A DNA stretch of 32,305 nt from Lachnospiraceae bacterium (lineage in GTDB: Bacteria; Bacillota; Clostridia; Lachnospirales; Lachnospiraceae): assembly GCA_023663945.1 (NCBI GenBank), contig JAMPGL010000042.1, positions 1 to 32,305 of the forward strand, given 5' to 3'. Position numbers and translations under genes: made by a program. Under the pieces are notes generated by a model. It saw only the letters and a program-made list of their open reading frames with translations. It made no database searches and was not told the DNA's origin. Below are positions 1-6,847 of the stretch, one piece after another (within the stretch, counting starts at the first letter, position 1; each line of letters starts with the position of its first letter).

Positions 1-52
1 CTTGATACGAGTGGTCGTTTTGATAATACGCCTAATCAAACTAAACCGGAAC

Positions 53-1039
53 TTATTCATCCAAAAACCGGAATATCTCCTGATAGTAAGGAATCAATAT
101 GTCCCGATGGCTGTTATAGATTTCATGCCGGCTTCCGCTCACGGGAACAAGCCTTGCAGTGGGAGTGTTTTCCACAAACTGTTTGATGGCGGATGCTTTC
201 ACAAAAGTATCGTTTTCCGACTGAAATACCAAAACGGGAATAGTGATTTTGGCGCAATTCTTTTTTTGCGTCATCTGGGTGCAGGCACACAATGACCGGT
301 AAGCCCAGCTGTAACTAGAACCGCTGTTTTGGAAAAGCGGGGTGGATTCCTTTTTGCGTTGATAATAATCAAACCGTTCTTTGCAGGAAGAACCGCTTTC
401 TTCCCACTTTTCTCCGGGAATAAAATCATGCTGGCCGGGGGCATAGCACTGTGCCCTGCCAAGCTTGATCATCACATATCCCAGCGCTTTTGCAGGAAAG
501 GCAGGCACAGAGCCCATAGCGATCCCAAGCATTGGAGAAGTGAGGACTGCCTTTTGGAAGGTGTCTGGGTAAGTTTCCAGATAAAATGCGCCGATACCGC
601 CGCCCATGGAATGTGCGTAAAGATACAAAGGCAGGGAAACGGAGCCGGGTATCACGATAGCGGTAATAAACCGGTGCAGGGTTTCCGTATAATCCTCAAA
701 ACGGTTGATATGCACCATGTTGGGGTGGCTGGTATCGCGGAGAGACCGTCCGTGTCCACGCTGGTCTGCAAGATAAACCTGAAAGCCCATTTTGGTAAAG
801 TAATAGATAACTTCCTTATACTTTTCAATAGTTTCGCAAAACCCGTGGCTGATTACAATTGCGCCGCGGGCGTTTTGGGGACGGTAGATTTCGTAATACA
901 GCCGTCCTGCATCTCCTCTGGCAGTATCAATGGATAGATAACCGCATTTGACAATCGAGGAGAGATAAGGAATAACCTCACGGTCCATATGGCTGTCAAA
1001 ATCATTTTCCGGTAAAATCTGAATCATTTCCTTCATCAT
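53..1039 (-). CDS. Alpha/beta hydrolase, monoacylglycerol lipase / S33-like
   Basis: A serine hydrolase of 328 residues, probably cytoplasmic, acting on an ester, lipid or peptide substrate that cannot be named. Visible: oxyanion segment SHGF near residue 64, nucleophile in AHSMGG (Ser144), acid in SEND (Asp277) and SRHEIY (His305), with a lid-like insertion at about 170-250. This order and length fit the Hydrolase_4 / monoacylglycerol lipase group. The open frame extends 40 codons upstream, but that part overlaps the regulator gene. The chosen ATG has a GGAG-type site about 10 bases upstream. It lies 19 bp after the DtxR-like gene and is probably cotranscribed with it, an unusual pairing that does not itself define a function. 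Confidence 0.87.
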   Translation of the reverse strand: MMKEMIQILPENDFDSHMDREVIPYLSSIVKCGYLSIDTARGDAGRLYYEIYRPQNARGAIVISHGFCETIEKYKEVIYYFTKMGFQVYLADQRGHGRSLRDTSHPNMVHINRFEDYTETLHRFITAIVIPGSVSLPLYLYAHSMGGGIGAFYLETYPDTFQKAVLTSPMLGIAMGSVPAFPAKALGYVMIKLGRAQCYAPGQHDFIPGEKWEESGSSCKERFDYYQRKKESTPLFQNSGSSYSWAYRSLCACTQMTQKKNCAKITIPVLVFQSENDTFVKASAIKQFVENTPTARLVPVSGSRHEIYNSHRDILIPYYQEIFRFLDE

Positions 1040-1058
1040 ACAGCACTCCGCTCCATCA

Positions 1059-1421
1059 TTAATTTTTGATATGTTTCTTGATTGCCTCAAAGCTTTCTTT
1101 GCTGACATCATGTTCAATCCGGCAGGCATCTGCCGCGGCAATCTTTTCGTCAACGCCAAGCTGAATCAGCCATTTAGTAAGCAGTTCATGACGTTCATAA
1201 ATCATTTCGGCAATTTCCTTACCGGAAGGAGTGAGATAAATGAAGCCCTCCTTCGTTACGGTAATATGTTCCTTTTCCCGCAGGTTTTTCATGGCAACGC
1301 TGACGCTGGATTTTTTAAAGCCCATCTCCTCTGCAATATCTACAGAACGCACCACCGGGCGGCTTTTACTGAGAATTAAAATAGTTTCCAAATAATCTTC
1401 GGCAGATTCATTTCTGTGCAT
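1059..1421 (-). CDS. DtxR/MntR-family metal-dependent transcriptional regulator
   Basis: A 120-residue repressor: N-terminal winged helix (about 5-65) followed by the metal-binding/dimerisation helices. It lacks the C-terminal SH3-like domain of full DtxR, so it has MntR-like architecture. Aligned by eye to MntR, metal ligands are Asp9, Glu12, His78, Cys100, Glu103 and His104. The Cys at the position of MntR Glu99 resembles DtxR, while Asp9 resembles MntR, so metal preference (Mn or Fe) cannot be read off. The ATG at 1421 has a GGAGG site; an ORF start 13 codons further up has no such support. It is the first gene of a pair with the hydrolase. A palindrome at 1465-1499 in its promoter region could be its own operator. 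The feo operon lies 5 kb away, so it may be a target, but no shared site was found. Confidence 0.9.
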   Translation of the reverse strand: MHRNESAEDYLETILILSKSRPVVRSVDIAEEMGFKKSSVSVAMKNLREKEHITVTKEGFIYLTPSGKEIAEMIYERHELLTKWLIQLGVDEKIAAADACRIEHDVSKESFEAIKKHIKN

Positions 1422-1464
1422 AGTAACCTCCATTACAATAAAAATAGTTTTAGAAATCAAAACT

Positions 1465-1499
1465 TTTGTGTTATTATCTATAAGGGATTATAACACAAA
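1465..1499. promoter_or_regulatory. Inverted repeat in the promoter region of the DtxR-like gene
   Basis: Two perfect 10-base arms, TTTGTGTTAT (1465-1474) and ATAACACAAA (1490-1499), are separated by 15 bases. On the minus strand the sequence TATAAT lies inside the right half (complement of 1487-1492), in the right place for a -10 of the regulator gene. A palindrome over a -10 is what an autorepressor operator would look like. The identification as an operator is inference, and the arms are farther apart than in typical MntR sites. Confidence 0.45.
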
Positions 1500-1630
1500 G
1501 AAAGAATAAAAAAAATAAAGAAATATTTGTGGCGTGCGCCGGTAATATGCAGTATTATATATAGGATGGGAGAAAAAGGAATGAGGCGGGTATGCGGAAG
1601 GAGCTATTAAGGGAAGGGGCATAAGAGGTA

Positions 1631-2248
1631 ATGAATGACATGGACATTTTAACAAAACTGGCAATGGAGCTTCAGGCGCTTGCGCAGTGCGGGCTTACTT
1701 ATACAAAGGATAAGTACGATATGCAGCGTTTTGAGAGGATACGGGAAATTTCGGCAGAATTGATGTCCTTGAAAACAACGCTTCCGATTGAGAAAGTAAA
1801 AGAGCTTTTTTGCAATGAGACAGGCTATCAGACACCCAAGATAGAGACAAGGGGAGTCCTGTTTAAAGATAATAAGATTATGCTTGTAAAGGAAAAAGGG
1901 AAGTGGTCGCTTCCGGGCGGCTGGGTTGATTATGATCAGTCAATAGCATCTAATACTGTGAAGGAGGTAAAAGAGGAAGCCGGATTAGATGTAATTCCGG
2001 TGAAAATTATTGCATTGCAGGACAGGAATAAATACAATTTTCCGAAATACGCGTATGGAATATGTAAGGTTTTTGTACTATGTGAAATTATAGGGGGCAG
2101 GTTTCAGGAAAATTTGGAAACCACGGAAAGCGGTTACTTTTCATTGAATGAACTGCCGGTGCTGGATGAAGACAAAAACGTATACGAGCAGATTAAAATG
2201 TGTTTTGAGGCAAATAGTGATGAGAATTGGAAAGTCGTATTTGACTGA
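1631..2248 (+). CDS. NUDIX hydrolase with N-terminal Nudix_hydro_N-type domain
   Basis: A 205-residue nucleoside-diphosphate-linked pyrophosphohydrolase. Residues about 3-65 look like the helical N-terminal domain found in 'hydrolase of X-linked nucleoside diphosphate' proteins; the Nudix fold follows. The Nudix box is at 97-119: G97, then Gln103 where the first Glu is usual, Lys111 in place of Arg, then E112, E115, E116, G118. The metal-binding Glu residues are kept, so it should be active, but two consensus positions are changed. The substrate is unknown; relatives act on ADP-ribose or CDP-choline-like compounds. The start at 1631 has only a weak GAGGT site; a Met at 1640 is an alternative. 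It is not tightly linked to the next gene (39 bp gap). Confidence 0.88.
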   Translation: MNDMDILTKLAMELQALAQCGLTYTKDKYDMQRFERIREISAELMSLKTTLPIEKVKELFCNETGYQTPKIETRGVLFKDNKIMLVKEKGKWSLPGGWVDYDQSIASNTVKEVKEEAGLDVIPVKIIALQDRNKYNFPKYAYGICKVFVLCEIIGGRFQENLETTESGYFSLNELPVLDEDKNVYEQIKMCFEANSDENWKVVFD

Positions 2249-2287
2249 TTTATCAGTGGTGCGTAAAGAAAGGGGAACTTGGGCTGA

Positions 2288-3253
2288 GTGATTCTTAATA
2301 CCGGAAGCAGGACAGATATACCGGCTTATTACAGTGACTGGTTTTACAATCGAATTAAGGAAGGATATGTACTGGTGCGAAATCCCTATAATCCATTGCA
2401 GGTTACAAAGTACATTCTCGCGCCGGAGGTGGTTGACGTGATCGTGTTTTGCACCAAAAATCCGGAGCCTATGCTTGACCGGCTGGAGCTTTTGTCCGAA
2501 TTTGAGATGTTTTGGTTTGTGACTATTACGCCCTACGGAAAAGAGATTGAACCTTACGTTCCGGAGAAAGAACGGGTAACGTCATCTTTTCGGAAATTAG
2601 CGCAATTAGTAGGAAGAGACAGGGTAAGCTGGCGGTACGATCCTATTTTTATCACAGAAAAGTATTCCGTGGATGAGCATATTCGCAGCTTTGAACGGCT
2701 GGCGGAGCGGCTTGTGGGAGCGACGGGACAATGCGTGGTAAGCTTTGTCGATTTATACGAAAAGACCAAAAAGAATTTCCCAGGGGTGCGGAAGGTTACG
2801 GCGCAGGAACAAGAGTACCTGATAGAAGCCTTTGGAGAAATTGCCGGCGAACATCATCTTCAGATTCACTTATGCTGTGAAGACAGCCGGCTTGTGCGAA
2901 AGAATGTAGATGCAGATGGATGTATGTCGAAAGAAGTGCTTGAGAGGGCAATCGGATGGAAGCTGGATGTGCCGAATAAAAGGACGGCAAGAGCGGAATG
3001 CAATTGCCTGCTGGGGGCAGATATAGGAGTGTACAATACCTGTGGACATGGCTGCCTGTATTGTTATGCAAATTATGACAGACAGACTGTGACCGCCAAC
3101 AGGAAAGCTCATGATGCAAATTCACCATTTCTTGTAGGCAGTTTACGGAATGATGATGTTATAAAGGAGGCGGAGCAGAAAACATGGAAAAATGGTCAGA
3201 TGAGTATTTTTGATATGATGACTGCAAAAGACATGTTGGAAAAGAGGTTTTGA
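2288..3253 (+). CDS. DUF1848 family protein with C-terminal Cys cluster
   Basis: A 321-residue DUF1848 protein recognised from the opening (SRTDIPAYYSDWF, about 7-19) and the C-terminal Cys-rich motif. It starts at GTG, which gives the usual DUF1848 N-terminus; an AAAGGGG site lies about 12 bases upstream. Cysteines at 238, 240, 252, 256 and 259 form CXC-X11-CX3CX2C with Tyr258 before the last Cys. The CX3CX2C part is the arrangement of radical SAM proteins, but here it is near the C-terminus, so iron-sulfur binding is plausible while radical SAM chemistry is unproven. The family is uncharacterised. Nearby NUDIX and hydrolase genes give no clear pathway. Confidence 0.85.
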   Translation: MILNTGSRTDIPAYYSDWFYNRIKEGYVLVRNPYNPLQVTKYILAPEVVDVIVFCTKNPEPMLDRLELLSEFEMFWFVTITPYGKEIEPYVPEKERVTSSFRKLAQLVGRDRVSWRYDPIFITEKYSVDEHIRSFERLAERLVGATGQCVVSFVDLYEKTKKNFPGVRKVTAQEQEYLIEAFGEIAGEHHLQIHLCCEDSRLVRKNVDADGCMSKEVLERAIGWKLDVPNKRTARAECNCLLGADIGVYNTCGHGCLYCYANYDRQTVTANRKAHDANSPFLVGSLRNDDVIKEAEQKTWKNGQMSIFDMMTAKDMLEKRF

Positions 3254-3319
3254 TGAAAAGAAGGAGCAGTATGGTTGAAACAAAAAAGACTGTAAAAGTG
3301 GCAAAAGAAAGGAGAAATT

Positions 3320-3973
3320 ATGAGTAAAAGAGTAACAAACGTAACTGTTAAGAGCGTGGACGGACCTACAAGTGTTTTCCTTGTAGGAAAAGAAAGGAGA
3401 GAGAGGATTCTCAGGCGTATCCGAAAATATCTTTGCCAGAAGAAGAAAAACAGGATTGCTAAAAGGATTGTTGCAGATGCTCATACCCTCACGGAGACAG
3501 TTTCTTACATTAAGGAAAAATATCATGCGGTGGAAGAGGCGCAGCAGTCCCGGAATTATCAGGAGCAGAGAAACAGCTTGAAAGAATCCTTGATTACCCG
3601 GCATAAGCCGGAACTGCTTGGAGACCTGTTAAAGCTGGAACTGCCCAAAAAGCAAGACAAGGAATCGCTGGAAGAGTTTTTGCGCCTGTTAGGACAAAGA
3701 AATAAGATGTCGCAGGCGGTTCCGGATGAAGTCTTTCCCGTGGATTTTCATTTATATCGAATTGATTTTGCAGGTATAGGTGAAATGGAAGTGATGGTAG
3801 AGCATAAATGGGAGCAGTTTAGTATTTCTTACAGCGGAGATAAAAAGATCATAAAGCAGATGAGGGAAATAATGAAGGATATTTATTTGTATTACGGAGT
3901 CACGCAGGAGGACATTGATCGGCAGACGGAAAGATATAAATCGTTGTTGATGAATTTGTACACATTTTCTTAA
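3320..3973 (+). CDS. Hypothetical protein, basic N-terminus
   Basis: A 217-residue protein I do not recognise. The first 25 residues look like two beta strands (VTNVTVKSV, TSVFLVGK). A strongly basic helical stretch follows (about 25-50, rich in Arg and Lys), then charged helices to about 130. The C-terminal part (about 138-215) has a strand-helix pattern with aromatic residues ending in YTFS. There is no signal peptide or membrane segment. The ATG follows a GGAG site by about 6 bases. It sits 66 bp after the DUF1848 gene and 49 bp before a hydrolase, in the same direction, so shared transcription is possible. Codon use resembles its neighbours, so it is probably real. Confidence 0.6.
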   Translation: MSKRVTNVTVKSVDGPTSVFLVGKERRERILRRIRKYLCQKKKNRIAKRIVADAHTLTETVSYIKEKYHAVEEAQQSRNYQEQRNSLKESLITRHKPELLGDLLKLELPKKQDKESLEEFLRLLGQRNKMSQAVPDEVFPVDFHLYRIDFAGIGEMEVMVEHKWEQFSISYSGDKKIIKQMREIMKDIYLYYGVTQEDIDRQTERYKSLLMNLYTFS

Positions 3974-4022
3974 AGCGGATGATGGCATTTTCTGTTACGC
4001 AAATCAGAAACAAGGAGGACTT

Positions 4023-4835
4023 ATGAGCAATATAGTAGAAAAGGAATTATCTTTTTTTAGAAACGGCATGAAAATATACGCGAAGGAATTTATTTCTGCG
4101 GACAGAGCCGTAACAGAAGGTCTTTCTATGCCTGCAATGGTATTAAGCCACGGGTTTGGCAGCAGCGCCCGGGAAATGGAATATTACGCCGGAGCATTTG
4201 CCGGGATGGGGTATGCGGCGTACTGCTTTGACTTTTGTGGGGGAAGCGCTGGCGGAAGCGGAAGAAGTGAGGGAACTCCTTCTGAGATGACGATTGGAAC
4301 AGAATGCGAGGATTTAATTGCTGTTATTGAAGGCATTAAGGAGTTTCCTTATGTGGATGGAAGCAGAATATCCTTAATGGGATGCAGTCAGGGTGGATTT
4401 GTTTCTGCGCTGACCGCCGCCAGGTTAGGAAGTGCGGTGGAGAATTTGATCCTGCTTTATCCGGCGTTATGCATCCCGGATCATGCCAGACTGGGGATAC
4501 TGGGCGGAGCCCGCTATGATGTGCGGTGCGTTCCGGAGTTTATTGCGTGCCCGAACCAAATGAATCTGCCCCGGCGATTCCATGAGGAAATGCAGGCGAT
4601 GGATCCCTATCTGGAAATCAGCAAATATAAGGGCAGGGTGTTATTGATTCATGGCATGCGGGATGAGGTTGTAAATTACGCATATGCGGTGAAAGCAAAG
4701 GAAAGCTATGAAAAGGGGCAATGCTCCCTTATGCTGATCAGGGATGCCGGGCATGGATTTAATGAACAGCAGAACGAAAGTGCAGTAATTGAAATGGAAC
4801 ATTTTCTGCAACAAGAGAGTGAATTGCAGGTTTAG
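4023..4835 (+). CDS. Alpha/beta hydrolase (dienelactone hydrolase / S9-like)
   Basis: A 270-residue serine hydrolase without a signal peptide. Features in order: oxyanion motif LSHGFG (41-46), Gly/Ser-rich loop (73-83) after the DFCGG strand, nucleophile elbow MGCSQGG (Ser122), acid in HGMRDE (Asp214) and DAGHGF (His244). The complete triad predicts an active esterase or peptidase, with substrate unknown. It is not closely similar to the hydrolase at the left edge of the window. An AAGGAGG site lies just before the ATG. The structured element that begins about 40 bp after its stop ends in a T-run and may serve as its terminator. Confidence 0.87.
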   Translation: MSNIVEKELSFFRNGMKIYAKEFISADRAVTEGLSMPAMVLSHGFGSSAREMEYYAGAFAGMGYAAYCFDFCGGSAGGSGRSEGTPSEMTIGTECEDLIAVIEGIKEFPYVDGSRISLMGCSQGGFVSALTAARLGSAVENLILLYPALCIPDHARLGILGGARYDVRCVPEFIACPNQMNLPRRFHEEMQAMDPYLEISKYKGRVLLIHGMRDEVVNYAYAVKAKESYEKGQCSLMLIRDAGHGFNEQQNESAVIEMEHFLQQESELQV

Positions 4836-4873
4836 AGATAAAAATAGGTTGCTTTTTTTGTTAGAAAGGTGTT

Positions 4874-4981
4874 ATAGTAGTTGCATATTCATTTATCACA
4901 TAGGTTTATGTGATGTCTGACTTCCGGTGAAACCGGGAATAAACGGAACGAATCGTTCTTAGTTTACCACTACTATTTTTT
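4874..4981 (+). ncRNA. Candidate structured RNA / leader of unknown class
   Basis: Three consecutive hairpins are enclosed by a long-range stem. Outer stem: 4874-4881 with 4969-4976 (ATAGTAGT / ACTACTAT), directly followed by six T. Hairpin 1: 4895-4902 with 4907-4914, 8 bp, GGTT loop. Hairpin 2: 4924-4928 with 4932-4936 (CCGGT/ACCGG). Hairpin 3: 4946-4950 with 4954-4958 (GAACG/CGTTC), extended by TAAAC/GTTTA (4940-4944, 4962-4966). This cloverleaf-like arrangement does not match any riboswitch class I can recall. Caveat: TATAGT at 4873-4878 with TTGCTT 18 bp upstream resembles a promoter. If it is used, the left arm of the outer stem would not be in that transcript. The next gene starts 95 bp downstream. 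Confidence 0.45.
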
Positions 4982-5076
4982 GACAGGAAAAGCAAGTGAT
5001 GTCAGGAAGACTGCTGGTGTTTCTTTCCTTTTCCAAGTCGCAGGGTGCAGGGATATTGCACAGAAAAGGAGATGCC

Positions 5077-6150
5077 ATGGCAAAAGAAAACAAACCTACT
5101 ATTTTAAACACGCAGCCAAGGGACAGCAGCAGTAAGCTGATTTTCGGGGATAATATTTTATGTTCGCAATTTCTGCGAAATTATGCGGATATGGACATTT
5201 TGAAAAATATCCGCCCTGAAGATCTTGAAGATGTGTCAGAACGTTATGTTCCGTTATTGGGAGAAGAACGGGAAAGCGATACGGTTAAAAAGGTGAATAT
5301 TGGTAAATATTTACCCACAAAAGAGGACGGAAACTCGCTTGATTTATCACTTTATATAGTTTCTCTTATTGAACATAAGACAAAAGTGGAGTATAATGTG
5401 AGTATGCAGATACTCCGATATATGCTCTACATATGGGAAGATTATGAAAAAGAGATGGAAAAACGATACCCTTATATAAGCGATAGAAAGGAGTTTCGTT
5501 ATCCGCCGGTCTTCCCGATTGTATACTATGAAGGGACAGGCAGGTGGACAGCATCTCGTGACCTGGCAGACCGGATACTCTGTAAGGAATTATTAAGTGA
5601 TTATTTACCGCATTTTAAATATCAGGTAGTCAGCCTGCATGATTATTCCAACAAAGAACTGTTGGATAAAGGAGACGAAATTTCTCTGGCAATGCTGATT
5701 AACAAAATTCGATGTGTGGAAGATATGGAAGCTTTTACACAGCTTTCTGATAACCAGATAAATAAGATTTTAAAGGATACGCCGGAATACCTTCTGGGTG
5801 TTATGGAAAAGTTGACGCGCGTATTGCTTTACAGCATGAATTTGGAAGTGGAAAAGACGGAAAAGGCGGTTGCAAAGATTAAGGAGCGGAAAATGGGCAG
5901 ATTATTTGAAGGAGTGACATTCGATTTTCAGGCGGCAAAAAGAGAAATGGAAGAGGAAGCAAGAGCAAAGGCAAGAGCAGAGGTAAGGGCAGAGGTTGAA
6001 ACTACAGAAAGGGAGCTGAGGATAGCAAAGTATATTATCAAAATGCTGATTAACAGCCATTCCGAAAAAGAGATACAAGAAGCATTGCAGAAAGAATTTG
6101 GATTGTCGGAAAAGGAGGCAGAAGAAAAGTATCAAGCGGCAGTCATGTAG
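5077..6150 (+). CDS. Rpn-family recombination-promoting nuclease / PD-(D/E)XK 'transposase_31' protein
   Basis: A 357-residue member of the Rpn group (Rpn proteins of E. coli are DNA endonucleases that raise recombination). The nuclease core is visible as D89 (SLDLSLYI), then IEHKT with E99 and K101, followed by QILRYMLYIWEDY, a typical order for this group. The C-terminal third is a charged coiled coil (about 287-330) and ends in a helical segment (SEKEIQEALQKEFGLSEKEA). The ATG at 5077 follows an AAGGAG site by about 6 bases. The open frame starts 27 codons earlier, without such a site. It stands alone, with no transposase ends around it. Such genes are often variable between strains; mobility is not shown here. 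Confidence 0.82.
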   Translation: MAKENKPTILNTQPRDSSSKLIFGDNILCSQFLRNYADMDILKNIRPEDLEDVSERYVPLLGEERESDTVKKVNIGKYLPTKEDGNSLDLSLYIVSLIEHKTKVEYNVSMQILRYMLYIWEDYEKEMEKRYPYISDRKEFRYPPVFPIVYYEGTGRWTASRDLADRILCKELLSDYLPHFKYQVVSLHDYSNKELLDKGDEISLAMLINKIRCVEDMEAFTQLSDNQINKILKDTPEYLLGVMEKLTRVLLYSMNLEVEKTEKAVAKIKERKMGRLFEGVTFDFQAAKREMEEEARAKARAEVRAEVETTERELRIAKYIIKMLINSHSEKEIQEALQKEFGLSEKEAEEKYQAAVM

Positions 6151-6206
6151 AGCGGAGGAGATATTTGAGCCAAACCTTTTTCAGGATAAAAATTTTAATA
6201 ATGATA

Positions 6207-6235
6207 TTGACAACTAACGACAGATAGACTATACT
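6207..6235 (+). promoter_or_regulatory. Promoter of the feo operon
   Basis: TTGACA (6207-6212) and TATACT (6230-6235) are separated by exactly 17 bases, giving a near-consensus housekeeping promoter with a predicted start near 6242. This leaves a leader of about 90 bases before the first feoA, which can fold locally (for example TGGGA with TCCCA around 6290-6312). Two ACTAAC copies (6213-6218 and 6233-6238) lie between and over the promoter boxes and could be regulator contacts, which is speculation. Confidence 0.75.
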
Positions 6236-6333
6236 AACCTCGTGAGCAAAAGCGATCACCAATATAAAGTGCATGGGTGGGGGTCTGAACTTGGGAGAGC
6301 CGGATTCCCATCCGAGAGAAAGAAGGTAGGAGT

Positions 6334-6546
6334 ATGCCCTTGTCATTAGCAAGAGAAGGTGAGCCTGCAGTTATTAATAAAGTGGGCGGAAAGGAAGAAA
6401 CCAGAAAATTTTTGGAGAATTTGGGTTTTGTGACTGGAAGCATGGTAACGGTCATATCTCAGGTGGGCGGCAGTCTGATCGTGAATGTGAAAGACGCAAG
6501 GGTTGCCATCGGCAGGGATATGGCAAATAAGATTTTGGTAGGCTGA
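6334..6546 (+). CDS. feoA: FeoA family ferrous iron transport protein (first copy)
   Basis: A 70-residue SH3-fold cytoplasmic protein of the FeoA family, thought to interact with FeoB during Fe(II) uptake. Family signature: LENLGFVTGSMVTVISQVGGSLIVNVKDARVAI is recognisable at about 28-60, with the typical final strand and ANKILV helix. The ATG is preceded by GGTAGGAG. It is the first gene of a four-gene feo operon driven by the promoter at 6207; a second FeoA follows after 23 bp. The two copies share the fold but differ much in sequence, so they are not a recent duplication. Confidence 0.93.
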   Translation: MPLSLAREGEPAVINKVGGKEETRKFLENLGFVTGSMVTVISQVGGSLIVNVKDARVAIGRDMANKILVG

Positions 6547-6569
6547 TAGGAAGGAGTGAAAGTACAGCA

Positions 6570-6791
6570 ATGAAAACATTAAAAGAAGTTCCCTGCGGTA
6601 ACACTGTAAAAGTCAGCAGACTTACCGGAGAGGGACCGGTGAAACGGAGAATTATGGATATGGGCATTACCAAGGGCGTGGAAATATTTGTGCGGAAGGT
6701 TGCGCCTCTTGGGGATCCGGTAGAAGTTACTGTGCGGGGATATGAGCTTTCTTTGCGGAAGGCGGATGCAGAGATGATTCTTGTAGAGTAA
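6570..6791 (+). CDS. feoA: FeoA family ferrous iron transport protein (second copy)
   Basis: A 73-residue FeoA. It shows the family pattern: VPCGNTVKVSRLTGEGPVKRR (about 6-26), MDMGITKGVEIFVRKVAPLGDPVEV (about 28-52), then LRKADAEMILVE at the end. It is closer to textbook FeoA than the first copy (RRRIMDMGI-type segment, PLGDPV). A GGAAGGAG site precedes the ATG by about 14 bases. It lies 56 bp before feoB. Double feoA arrangements are common in Clostridia; a division of labour between the copies is not established. Confidence 0.94.
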   Translation: MKTLKEVPCGNTVKVSRLTGEGPVKRRIMDMGITKGVEIFVRKVAPLGDPVEVTVRGYELSLRKADAEMILVE

Positions 6792-6847
6792 TAATTTTTT
6801 GATTATGAGTTAGAGATAACTAATAAAAGTAAGAGGAGAGATGAGAA

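Noticed and set aside
2-295. Plus-strand frame at the left edge
   Set aside because: It is antisense to the C-terminal part of the alpha/beta hydrolase, and no protein features are visible.
4996-5076. N-terminal 27-residue extension of the Rpn-like protein
   Set aside because: The ATG at 5077 has a good ribosome site and gives the usual family start; the extension does not look like a signal or domain.
5077-6150. Insertion sequence around the 'transposase_31' gene
   Set aside because: No terminal inverted repeats or target duplications were found on either side; Rpn proteins are nucleases and not typical IS transposases.
6213-6240. Shared operator for the DtxR-like regulator in the feo promoter
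   Set aside because: The ACTAAC copies resemble half sites loosely, but the palindrome at 1465-1499 has no counterpart here.
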